DNA of 6,007 nt from a bacterium (Candidatus Gribaldobacteria) CG10_big_fil_rev_8_21_14_0_10_37_21 (GCA_002773495.1 PFAX01000016.1:1-6007); one strand, 5' to 3'; shown: positions 1 through 5,892, counted from the stretch's first letter. Notes: generated by a model from the sequence alone, not told the origin. A program made the numbers and translations.

Positions 1-59
1 GTTAGAAATTTATGGGGATTTCTCTTGGAAAAAGTAAATATTGTTTTCTTGTTTAACAT
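1..59 (-). CDS. Prepilin-type protein, N-terminal fragment (runs off left edge)
   Basis: The reverse complement opens with ATG at 59-57 and reads 19 complete codons (MLNKKTIFTF, then SKRNPHKFL) before the window ends. These codons are identical to the first 19 of the pseudopilin at 593-1081, whose next residues are the peptidase site GFTLIE. The fragment therefore very probably starts another type IV pilin-like protein whose basic leader is removed at the inner membrane by a prepilin peptidase. It lies 71 bp downstream of the PilV/GspI-like gene and in the same direction. No Shine-Dalgarno sequence precedes the ATG. Caveat: it sits wholly inside a 95-bp repeat, so it could also be a start-region duplicate without a mature pilin behind it, as at 1100-1192. 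Confidence 0.6.
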   Translation of the reverse strand, partial: MLNKKTIFTFSKRNPHKFL

Positions 60-95
60 AATAATAAGGATAGAGCTTTAGATTTTTAACGGGGT
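1..95. repeat. Direct repeat B, left copy
   Basis: Bases 1-95 match 1023-1117 at a constant offset of 1022, with one mismatch in 95 (T86 versus C1108). The copy spans the leader codons of a prepilin plus 36 bp upstream of its ATG. Homology ends abruptly after GGGGT at 91-95. It may extend leftwards beyond the window. Near-identity implies a recent duplication or gene conversion. Confidence 0.95.
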
Positions 96-102
96 TTACT
101 TT

Positions 103-125
103 TAATTTTTAAACATTTAAAATTA
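103..125. repeat. AT-rich near-palindromic repeat, copy 1
   Basis: A 23-bp imperfect palindrome (two arms of TAATTTT-AAA type around a central CAT) lies just downstream of the PilV/GspI-like gene. An identical 23-bp copy is at 1211-1233, and its right-hand 15 bp (AAACATTTAAAATTA) recur at 581-595. In this copy and at 1211-1233 the minus strand reads ATG TTT AAA AAT then a stop, a four-codon ORF (MFKN) that resembles the real MFRNN start at 586. Confidence 0.7.
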
Positions 126-130
126 TCTTG

Positions 131-586
131 TCATCTGTTTGTCGCTAAAGTTATAATCTCAACTTGCTTGGGGCTAATGGCAATAGCTGCCTGCCAAGAA
201 ACAACTACTCTAATCTTCTTTAAACCTATGTCAACTCCAACGTTTTCCAGGTTGCTGTTGACATAATCAATTTCGGTTTGCCTTGAAAAAAGGTTAAAGG
301 GCAAGGGCAAGGGTGCTTCAGAAAAATCCCCTACCGGGATATCTTGATAAGCTGTCGCTAATAACTCTTCAGCTTTTTCTTGGGCTAAAAAAACCGCTTG
401 AGTTTTCATCTCATTTGCCTTTTCAACGCTATAACTAAGCGGAAAAACCTGCAAAAAGATAAGCAACCCTGAAACTAAAACAAACATAGCCACTAAGGCC
501 TCAACAAAAGTAAACCCTTGATTGTCTAAGTGACAACATAAAAACCCTTGTCTTGTTTTTTTGTCTTGCTTGTTATTTCTAAACAT
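131..586 (-). CDS. PilV/GspI-like prepilin (minor pilin)
   Basis: This 151-residue protein is a probable minor pilin. Its 24-residue basic leader ends in QG, followed by FTFVE, so the prepilin peptidase should cut between G24 and F25, with the conserved Glu at mature position +5 (E29). Residues 25-48 are the hydrophobic helix that holds it in the membrane before assembly. The following helix, with an AxFLAQEKAEELLA stretch near 64-77, and the late KKIRVVVSWQ strand resemble the PilV/GspI family; the assignment rests on this pattern only. Two Cys (C17, C18) lie in the leader and are removed on processing. The ATG is 6 bp after the stop of the upstream pseudopilin, has no Shine-Dalgarno sequence, and sits at the edge of repeat A. 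The stop is TGA. Translation probably depends on coupling to the upstream gene. Confidence 0.85.
   Translation of the reverse strand: MFRNNKQDKKTRQGFLCCHLDNQGFTFVEALVAMFVLVSGLLIFLQVFPLSYSVEKANEMKTQAVFLAQEKAEELLATAYQDIPVGDFSEAPLPLPFNLFSRQTEIDYVNSNLENVGVDIGLKKIRVVVSWQAAIAISPKQVEIITLATNR
510..586. repeat. Repeat A, left copy (prepilin leader module)
   Basis: Bases 510-586 match 1116-1192 at offset 606, with 72 of 77 identical. The 54 bp at 533-586 are perfectly identical. Homology starts exactly at the A of the ATG (586 and 1192) and ends inside the GGG TTT AC codons of the peptidase site. The module therefore encodes just the leader peptide and its cleavage motif. Confidence 0.92.
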
Positions 587-592
587 TTAAAA

Positions 593-1081
593 TTACTCGT
601 GGAGTTTTACAAACCCTGAAGGCCTTATCTCAATTATTTTTGTTTCGCTTTTAGAGTTTATCAAATAAACCGAACCATCTTCAGTAACGGCTCCATAAGC
701 GTTAAACCTTACTTGATTATCGGTTAAGCCAAGAACTTGGTTTATTTGAACTTCCTGTGACAAAATTTTTTCAAAAATTTGTTGGGGAATTTCTGAAAAA
801 CGCCAAAGTTGATACTTGTTTTCGCTAACTAAAAAACTAATGCCATATTCTACTTGCTCATTAACGGCTAATTGCTGGGCGTAGCGAATATCTGTGATTA
901 AATCCCGAGCCACCGAAGAAAGCTTAGCTCGTGGTTGAAAAAAGTTAGTACTACTTATAAAAACAGCAAAAAGAATAGCCATAATAGATATCGCCATCAA
1001 AACCTCTATTAAAGTAAACCCCGTTAGAAATTTATGGGGATTTCTCTTGGAAAAAGTAAATATTGTTTTCTTGTTTAACAT
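593..1081 (-). CDS. GspH/FimT-like pseudopilin
   Basis: This 162-residue protein has a 21-residue leader rich in Lys/Arg and the peptidase site G21|FTLIE, with E26 as the +5 Glu, followed by a membrane helix at about 22-45. The motif SSVARDLITDIRYAQQLAVN (about 55-74), the following strand with YGISF, and the RPSGF near the C-terminus match the GspH/FimT layout, in which an amphipathic helix leads into a beta-rich globular domain. Such minor pseudopilins prime or cap the pilus or pseudopilus. The next Met is M29, beyond the cleavage site, so the ATG at 1081 is required. No Shine-Dalgarno sequence is visible upstream. The start region lies inside repeat B and is enclosed by a 14-bp inverted repeat. 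GspH-type function is inferred from pattern, not from alignment. Confidence 0.88.
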   Translation of the reverse strand: MLNKKTIFTFSKRNPHKFLTGFTLIEVLMAISIMAILFAVFISSTNFFQPRAKLSSVARDLITDIRYAQQLAVNEQVEYGISFLVSENKYQLWRFSEIPQQIFEKILSQEVQINQVLGLTDNQVRFNAYGAVTEDGSVYLINSKSETKIIEIRPSGFVKLHE

Positions 1082-1117
1082 AATAATAAGGATAGAGCTT
1101 TAGATTTCTAACGGGGT
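1019..1117. repeat. Inverted-repeat-bounded element around a prepilin start
   Basis: ACCCCGTTAGAAAT at 1019-1032 is the exact reverse complement of ATTTCTAACGGGGT at 1104-1117, giving a 14-bp perfect stem with a 71-bp interior. The interior contains the ATG (1079-1081) and leader codons of the GspH/FimT-like gene. The low-coordinate arm codes for the residues next to the peptidase site (KFLTGF). The other arm supplies the last codons (TPLEI) of the remnant ORF at 1100-1192. The left locus shows the same outer arm with one change (82-95) and the start of the inner arm at position 1. Confidence 0.85.
1023..1117. repeat. Direct repeat B, right copy
   Basis: This copy matches 1-95 with one mismatch (C1108 versus T86). 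It includes the first 19 codons of the pseudopilin at 593-1081 and its 36-bp upstream region, and it abuts repeat A with a 2-bp overlap at 1116-1117. Confidence 0.95.
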
Positions 1118-1192
1118 AAACCCCTGATTGCCTGAATAACAACATAAAAACCCTTGTCTTGTTTTTTTGTCTTGCTTGTTATTTCTAAACAT
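1100..1192 (-). pseudogene. Leader-only prepilin remnant (30 codons)
   Basis: Starting at ATG 1192-1190, the minus strand reads MFRNNKQDKKTRQGFLCC, then YSGNQGFTPLEI and TAA at 1102-1100. The first 18 residues equal those of the prepilin at 131-586, and a peptidase-type GFTPLE motif is kept, but translation ends one codon after it, so there is no membrane helix or mature pilin. It sits 18 bp upstream of the next pseudopilin's ATG, downstream of pilC. The left locus has the same A and B modules separated by 414 bp, so this looks like a prepilin copy that lost its body by internal deletion. It could instead persist as a short leader ORF coupled to the next gene. The sequence before its ATG (GCAGGCAG) is at best a weak ribosome site. 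Confidence 0.7.
1116..1192. repeat. Repeat A, right copy
   Basis: This copy matches 510-586 (72 of 77, with 1139-1192 fully identical to 533-586). It ends in the palindrome GGGGTAAACCCC at 1113-1124, where it joins repeat B. Confidence 0.92.
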
Positions 1193-1200
1193 CTGCCTGC

Positions 1201-1261
1201 TTTTAATTTCTAATTTTTAAACATTTAAAATTAAGCATTCAATAAAAATTAAGAATTAAAA
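1201..1261. repeat. AT-rich nested inverted repeat between pilC and the prepilin chain
   Basis: Bases 1201-1219 and 1243-1261 are inverted copies matching at 17 of 19 positions. Inside them lies the 23-bp near-palindrome 1211-1233 shared with 103-125. The stem is almost purely A/T, so it is a weak candidate for RNA folding. It may mark a boundary where transcription from pilC partly stops or where RNA is processed. The 84-bp spacer 1193-1276 has no other content. Confidence 0.55.
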
Positions 1262-1276
1262 ATCAAAAATTATCGT

Positions 1277-2521
1277 TTACTCTACTTGTTGCATCATTGA
1301 AAACATTGGTTGCATCATTGAAACAGCAAAAAAGCCAACCACAACGCCAATAAATAAAATTAAAATTGGCTCAATCACAACTGACAAACGTTCTGTTGAA
1401 GTTGAAACCTCGCTTTCAAGAAAGTTAGCTAATTTTAACAAAACATCGGCGGTTTGGCCTGTTTCTTCCCCGATCTCTATCATTTGCAAAACCATCGCTG
1501 AATAAATATTCTTATATTTCTGCAAGGCCGTAGAAAGCTTTTCTCCTTTCTCCACCATTAAAGCTGCTTCTTTCAAAGACGCCTTGTAGTAAAAATTACT
1601 CAAAGCGCCAGTTGAAACATCCAAGGCCTTAACAATTGGCACGCCAGCTGAAATTAAAGAGCTTAAAGTCCTTAACATTAAAGCCGAATTAGCTTGTTTA
1701 ACAATTTTAGAAATTAAAGGCATCTTTAAAATAAGCCATGATTTTGTTTTACCCCCCTTGCCTGATTTAGTAAGAAGAAAACCAGCTAAGCCCAAGCCAA
1801 AAATAGCTAAAATGGCAAATGGCCAGTAGTGTTGTAAAATCTTTGAAGAAGCAAGGATGACTTTTGTTGTTAAGGGTAATGTTATATTCATTTCAGTAAA
1901 GGCCTTCTCTAATTGGGGCACAGCAAAAATAAACATAAAAATTCCAATAAAAAAAGCCATTAAAAGAACAACACAAGGGTAGACCATAGCTGACTTAACT
2001 TTTGATTTTAAATCATGCGATTTTTCCATCTGTAAAGCCAATGTTTCCAGCGACTCTTCTAATTTGCCTGTTTCTTCCCCTACTTTAACTGTTTCTGTAA
2101 AAAGCGCAGGGAAAACCTTTGGATATTTAGACAAAACAAAAGATAAACTATCTCCTTTATTAATTTTTCTGGCTATTTCGCTTAAAATCTTTTTAAATTG
2201 TTTGTTTTTTGCTTGTAAAGATAAAATTTCAAAAGACCTCACTAAAGAAACGCCTGTTTTTAACATAACAGCTAAATTGCGTGTAAAAAAAAGCTTTTCT
2301 GTTAAAGGCACCCCGAAAATACCCTCAATGGTTTCTAATAAAGCGATGTGCTTAGTTTCTTCTGTTTGCTCCTTACCAGAAGCTGTTTTCGCTTCAAAGC
2401 TCAATAAAAAATAACCTTGTTTTTTTAAAAAACTAGTTAAGTCCTTTCTGTCGATAGCCTCTTTTTGGCCTTCTATCTCCTTGCCTTCTAAGTTTTTTGC
2501 TTTATAAAAATAAAGGGGCAT
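1277..2521 (-). CDS. pilC: Type IV pilus inner-membrane platform protein PilC/GspF
   Basis: This 414-residue polytopic protein is the platform that couples the cytoplasmic ATPase to pilin insertion. A short N-terminal segment (residues 1-45, MPLYFYKAKNLEGKEIEG) typical of the family precedes two repeated T2SSF domains at about 76-200 and 279-402. Each has the signature GEETG (148-152 and 351-355). Membrane helices are visible near 179-201, 233-251 and 381-401, and a SAGVPIVKAL stretch (291-300) opens the second domain. Length is normal for the family. The ATG lies 5 bp after the pilB stop and lacks a Shine-Dalgarno sequence, so translational coupling to pilB is likely. No truncation or frameshift is seen. 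PilC (pilus) and GspF (secretion) cannot be separated by sequence alone; pilC is chosen because no secretin or Gsp-specific gene is nearby. Confidence 0.96.
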   Translation of the reverse strand: MPLYFYKAKNLEGKEIEGQKEAIDRKDLTSFLKKQGYFLLSFEAKTASGKEQTEETKHIALLETIEGIFGVPLTEKLFFTRNLAVMLKTGVSLVRSFEILSLQAKNKQFKKILSEIARKINKGDSLSFVLSKYPKVFPALFTETVKVGEETGKLEESLETLALQMEKSHDLKSKVKSAMVYPCVVLLMAFFIGIFMFIFAVPQLEKAFTEMNITLPLTTKVILASSKILQHYWPFAILAIFGLGLAGFLLTKSGKGGKTKSWLILKMPLISKIVKQANSALMLRTLSSLISAGVPIVKALDVSTGALSNFYYKASLKEAALMVEKGEKLSTALQKYKNIYSAMVLQMIEIGEETGQTADVLLKLANFLESEVSTSTERLSVVIEPILILFIGVVVGFFAVSMMQPMFSMMQQVE

Positions 2522-2526
2522 AAAAA

Positions 2527-4296
2527 TTATTCAACGATTACCCTTAAGACCTCTTCTAAAGAAGTTACGCCTTGGGCTGCTTTAATAAAACCATCTTCAA
2601 GCATAAGCCGCATGCCTTGCTCTCTTGCTTTTGTTTGAAGGTGGTCTGAAGAAGAGCCCTTTTCAATTAAGTCCTTGATGGCCTCTGTTAGCCCTAAAAC
2701 CTCGTAAATACCAACCCTGCCCTTATAACCTTCAGGAAATTCTTTACTTGACCTCGGGCGGTAAAAAGTTAAGTCCTTTAGAGTTTCTTTGCCTTTAAGC
2801 ATTTTTTCTTGCTTAAAAATTTGTTCAATTTTATCTAAATCACAAAATTCAGCTAAATTATTAACTTCTTTTTCTTTCAATTTGTACTTTTCTTTTTCGT
2901 CGGTAAGTTTTCTGACCAAACGTTGTGCAATGACAACATTTAAGGTTGAAGTAAGCAAAAATGGCTCTACTTTCATATCAATTAACCGAGGGATAGCCCC
3001 TGCCGCTGAATTAGTGTGCAGGGTTGATAAAACCAAATGCCCAGTTAAAGCAGCATTCACAGCTAAGCTGGCTGTTTCTGTATCTCTGATTTCTCCGACC
3101 ATAATAATATCAGGATCTTGCCGCAACAGAGAACGCAACCCAGAAGCAAAAGTAAGGCCAATTTTAGAGTTTACTTGGGTCTGGTTAATTTTGGGCATTC
3201 TGTACTCAATTGGGTCCTCAACTGTAGAAATATTCACCTCTGGCTGGTTCAAAATCCCCATCATCGAATAAAGCGTTGTTGTTTTGCCACTGCCTGTGGG
3301 GCCGGTAATTAAAATCATGCCAACTGGCTTTTTGAGCGCCTTTTGGACATCTTTAAGGGCCCCCCCTGAAAAACCTAAACTATCTAAACCAATGACTTTG
3401 TTCCCTTCAGATAAAAGCCGTAAGACAATTTTTTCGCCGTCAGCAACGGGCAAAACAGAAACCCTGACCGAATATTTATAATCTTCTGCTTCAATTTTAA
3501 AGCGGCCATCTTGGGGCAAGCGATGTTCGTCTAATTTCAGGTTAGATAAAACCTTAATCCGAGCAATTATGCCTGACTGGGCCTGTCCCGGTAAGGTCAT
3601 TGCCTCCTTTAAAACACCATCAACTCTGTACCTAACTAAGACCTCTTTTTCTAAGGGCTCTATATGAACATCGGAAGCTCTTTGTAAAATTGCGTGTTTT
3701 AAAAGAGTGTCAACTATTTTTATAATCGGCATTTCTTGAGCCTGCTTTTTTAATTCTTGACCCTCTTTACCACCTTTAACTTCATCCGCATCTTCCTTCA
3801 AGGACAGGCCAACGATATCTTGACCTTGGCTCTTTTTAACAATATCCCCAAACTCAACTTGCAAGCTACCTTGGTATTGTTTTAAAACGGCCTTAATACT
3901 TTGGGGTGTTGTTAAACGAGGTAAAATTTTTAAATCAGCTTTTTTCTTAATAAACTCAAGAGTTTTTAAATCCTCGGGGTCAAGCATTGCTACTTCTAAA
4001 TTTTGGCCACTTTTTCTAAAAGCAATAATATTGTTAGCCCTGGCAATTGCTTCTGGAATAATTTGTAAAATTGTCGGGGGCACTTTTTCATCTTCTAAAT
4101 CAACAAAAGGGATACCTAAAATATAGGCCTGGAGGCGAATTAAATCTTCTGGCTTAATTTTGCCACCTTCAACTAAAACCTCTTCTACTTTTTTGCTTTC
4201 TTTAAGGGCAATCACTGCGGCGTTTTCAAAAGTTTTCTCATCTGTTAAATTGGCATCCAGTAAAAAACTTTTTAATTGTTGGTCATCAATTTTCAT
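2527..4296 (-). CDS. pilB: Type IV pilus assembly ATPase PilB/GspE
   Basis: This 589-residue cytoplasmic hexameric ATPase drives pilin polymerisation. Residues about 25-145 form the MshEN/T2SSE N-terminal domain. A variable linker (about 150-185) follows, then the ASDVHIEP element (207-214), Walker A GPTGSGKTT (332-340), the Asp box around STVEDPIEY (357-365), Walker B DPDIIMVGEIRD (394-405) and the His box LTGHLVLSTLHTN (417-429). The C-terminal GYKGRVGIYEVL (523-534) is intact. The four-Cys zinc site normal in GspE/PilB is missing: the expected RLCxxC region reads RKLTDEKEKY (462-471) and the second CxxC region reads RSSKEFPEGY (515-524); the only Cys in this part is C485. The ATG overlaps the response-regulator stop by 4 bp (ATGA at 4296-4293), showing one operon. 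An extension motor (PilB) fits better than PilT because of the N-terminal domain. Confidence 0.96.
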   Translation of the reverse strand: MKIDDQQLKSFLLDANLTDEKTFENAAVIALKESKKVEEVLVEGGKIKPEDLIRLQAYILGIPFVDLEDEKVPPTILQIIPEAIARANNIIAFRKSGQNLEVAMLDPEDLKTLEFIKKKADLKILPRLTTPQSIKAVLKQYQGSLQVEFGDIVKKSQGQDIVGLSLKEDADEVKGGKEGQELKKQAQEMPIIKIVDTLLKHAILQRASDVHIEPLEKEVLVRYRVDGVLKEAMTLPGQAQSGIIARIKVLSNLKLDEHRLPQDGRFKIEAEDYKYSVRVSVLPVADGEKIVLRLLSEGNKVIGLDSLGFSGGALKDVQKALKKPVGMILITGPTGSGKTTTLYSMMGILNQPEVNISTVEDPIEYRMPKINQTQVNSKIGLTFASGLRSLLRQDPDIIMVGEIRDTETASLAVNAALTGHLVLSTLHTNSAAGAIPRLIDMKVEPFLLTSTLNVVIAQRLVRKLTDEKEKYKLKEKEVNNLAEFCDLDKIEQIFKQEKMLKGKETLKDLTFYRPRSSKEFPEGYKGRVGIYEVLGLTEAIKDLIEKGSSSDHLQTKAREQGMRLMLEDGFIKAAQGVTSLEEVLRVIVE

Positions 4297-4658
4297 TTCA
4301 AAATATCTTTTATTTTACTTACTACCTCGCTTAAGGTATAATTCGCTTTAACTAAATATGTTTTGGCCCCCAATTCTAAGGCCTTCTCAACATCTTCCAT
4401 TTGCTCTAAGTTCGTTAAAACAATCACCGGGATGTTGACTGTTTCTTTATTTTTCTTAAGCTCTCTGAAAACCTCAAAACCATCCATTTTAGGCAAAATT
4501 AAATCAAGTAAAATAAGGTCAGGGCACTCTGTTTTCGCTTGTCGCAGACCTATTTCTCCATTTAAGGCACTCAAAACCTCCCACCCCTCTCTTCTTAAAG
4601 AATCACCCATACTTTTTTGCAGGGCTGACTCATCTTCTATGAAAAGAATTTTTTTCAT
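4293..4658 (-). CDS. Single-domain response regulator (CheY-like receiver)
   Basis: This 121-residue receiver domain has no output domain. The acidic pair E8-D9 and the phospho-acceptor D52 (in LLDLILPKMDG) are present, as are T82 in VLTN and the conserved K104 in YLVKAN, so it should be phosphorylated and switch normally. Without a DNA-binding region it must act by protein contact. Its ATGA overlap with pilB and its position 77 bp after a histidine kinase suggest that it receives phosphate from that kinase and acts on the pilus motor or a scaffold; this target is inferred from context. The upstream spacer (4659-4735) is A/T-rich with two GCTTTT words and no clear promoter or Shine-Dalgarno sequence. 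The ATG at 4658 gives the complete first beta strand (KKILFIEDE). Confidence 0.93.
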   Translation of the reverse strand: MKKILFIEDESALQKSMGDSLRREGWEVLSALNGEIGLRQAKTECPDLILLDLILPKMDGFEVFRELKKNKETVNIPVIVLTNLEQMEDVEKALELGAKTYLVKANYTLSEVVSKIKDILK

Positions 4659-4735
4659 ACTTTATAAAAATCCAAAACTCTTGAAAAAGAAAAATGCTTT
4701 TCATTTTGCTTTTAAAAGATGTTTTAGTTTATTGT

Positions 4736-5692
4736 TTATTGTCTTTTAATTGGTAAAGTAAAATAAAAAGTTGTCCCTGTGCCTTCTTTTGACTTGAACC
4801 AAATTTTACCACCTGAAAGCTCTAAAACTTTCTTGACAATATGCAAGCCCAAACCAGAACCCCTGGTTTGTTCTTTCAAGGCATTTTTACTTCTAAAAAA
4901 CCGCTCAAAAATAAACCTTTGCTCTTCTTTTGGTATGCCTACCCCTGTATCTTTTATCTCAAAATAAATTTTTTTATTTCTTTGTTTTAACTTAATAGCG
5001 ATTGCTCCACCCCCTTTAGTGTATTTAATGGCATTGTCTAAAAGATTTTCTATAACCTGCTCTAGCCAAAGCCTATCCCCGTTAACTTTAGGCAAATTAG
5101 GATCTTTTTGAAAGTCAACCTCAATATTAGAAGCTGAAATAAAGGGCTTAAACTTATTTAAAAGCCCATCCATCAACTCCCCCAAAGAGACATCTTCTTT
5201 TTTTAAAGGGAACTTCCCAGTCGCTATTCTTGAAACAGTTAAAAGATTATCAATTAAATCACCCATTCTCTGGGTATTTTCTTTTAAAATAACATAATAT
5301 TCTTCACGGCTGGCTTCACTTTGAGGCACTGCTTGTGAGGTTAAAAAATCTAAAGAAAAACTTAAATTAGTTAAGGGGGCTCTTAATTGATGGGAAACAA
5401 TATTAATAAATTCAGTTTTCATCCGAGAGGCGTCAGCTAAATGCTCTAAGCTACTTGTTATCACAAAACTAACTAACAAAAGAAACCCAGTAATGCCAAT
5501 CACAAGCAAACTAATTATAGTTGGGTCTTTAATTCTTTCTGTGCCTAAAAAATAAACAGCAAGGATAGCAACTAAAATAACAAAACCCATAATCAAAAAT
5601 AAAAACTGAGGGCATTGCCACAAAGACACCTCGTATTTGCGACAAATTGCTACCGGGTTTAAGGCATTGCAAATTTTATTTTTTGTTTCCAT
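4736..5692 (-). CDS. Membrane sensor histidine kinase (HisKA-HATPase_c)
   Basis: This 318-residue kinase probably phosphorylates the adjacent receiver protein. A 28-residue N-terminal segment carries three Cys (C8, C17, C27). Two membrane helices (about 29-50 and 58-80) are joined by only a short loop, so there is no periplasmic sensor domain. The HisKA domain has its phospho-accepting His at H101 in VSHQLRAPLTN. The HATPase_c domain shows the N box EQVIENLLDNAIKYT (211-225), G1 DTGVGIP (248-254), F box IFERFFR (261-267) and G2 GSGLGL (278-283), so catalysis should be intact. No HAMP or PAS domain is visible. The signal may be sensed within the membrane or through the Cys-rich N-terminus. The ATG is supported by a strong AAGGAGG seven bases upstream and a consensus promoter, which makes this the head of the pilus operon. 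Confidence 0.95.
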   Translation of the reverse strand: METKNKICNALNPVAICRKYEVSLWQCPQFLFLIMGFVILVAILAVYFLGTERIKDPTIISLLVIGITGFLLLVSFVITSSLEHLADASRMKTEFINIVSHQLRAPLTNLSFSLDFLTSQAVPQSEASREEYYVILKENTQRMGDLIDNLLTVSRIATGKFPLKKEDVSLGELMDGLLNKFKPFISASNIEVDFQKDPNLPKVNGDRLWLEQVIENLLDNAIKYTKGGGAIAIKLKQRNKKIYFEIKDTGVGIPKEEQRFIFERFFRSKNALKEQTRGSGLGLHIVKKVLELSGGKIWFKSKEGTGTTFYFTLPIKRQ

Positions 5693-5699
5693 AAATGTT

Positions 5700-5706
5700 C
5701 CTCCTT
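5700..5706 (-). promoter_or_regulatory. Shine-Dalgarno sequence of the kinase gene
   Basis: The minus strand reads AAGGAGG with 7 bp before the ATG at 5692. It is the only canonical ribosome site before an identified gene in the window and fixes the kinase start. Confidence 0.92.
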
Positions 5707-5717
5707 AATATTATTTT

Positions 5718-5747
5718 ATTATACCATAAAAATAAAAATACAAACAA
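5718..5747 (-). promoter_or_regulatory. Sigma70-type promoter of the kinase-pilus operon
   Basis: The minus strand has a perfect -10 TATAAT at 5723-5718 preceded by TGG (extended -10 character). A weak -35, TTGTTT at 5747-5742, lies 18 bp upstream. Transcription should start near 5710, leaving only about 18 nt of 5' leader before the kinase ATG. All downstream minus-strand genes may depend on this promoter. Confidence 0.75.
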
Positions 5748-5764
5748 AAACTTCTTATAAAAAA

Positions 5765-5793
5765 TTGACTAAACCTTAAAAACATAGTAAAAT
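5765..5793 (+). promoter_or_regulatory. Divergent sigma70-type promoter facing right
   Basis: TTGACT at 5765-5770 and TAAAAT at 5788-5793 are separated by exactly 17 bp, close to the consensus. The predicted start is near 5800, reading away from the kinase. The -35 elements of the two divergent promoters lie about 18 bp apart, so one regulator could affect both. In an A/T-rich genome a chance match is possible, but the spacing and the TTGAC core favour a real site. Confidence 0.6.
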
Positions 5794-5892
5794 AACAAAC
5801 AAAGACCTTATCAATAAGAAAGGCGTAAATTTATCATTCCAAAGGAGGTCGTCCACAACGACACAACAAGAAAAATCTCTTTTAAAAAGAAA

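Noticed and set aside
1..1192. CRISPR array or insertion sequence
   Set aside because: The repeats are only two copies each, 77-95 bp, and cover coding leaders; there are no regular spacers and no transposase.
2064..3481. Plus-strand open frames inside pilC and pilB
   Set aside because: They lie antisense to genes with complete, recognisable domains, show no family motifs, and lack promoters or ribosome sites.
4659..4735. Internal promoter before the response regulator (TATAAA just before its ATG)
   Set aside because: The hexamer is only a few bases from the ATG, so transcription would begin inside the gene, and no -35 element is present.
4160..4967. Plus-strand open frames opposite the response regulator and kinase
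   Set aside because: These are shadow frames of well-supported minus-strand genes; their Ser/Lys/Leu-rich text reflects antisense codon composition.
5836..5850. Minus-strand ACCTCCTTT resembling the 3' end of 16S rRNA
   Set aside because: It is just the complement of the AAAGGAGG Shine-Dalgarno sequence; no flanking 16S sequence is present.
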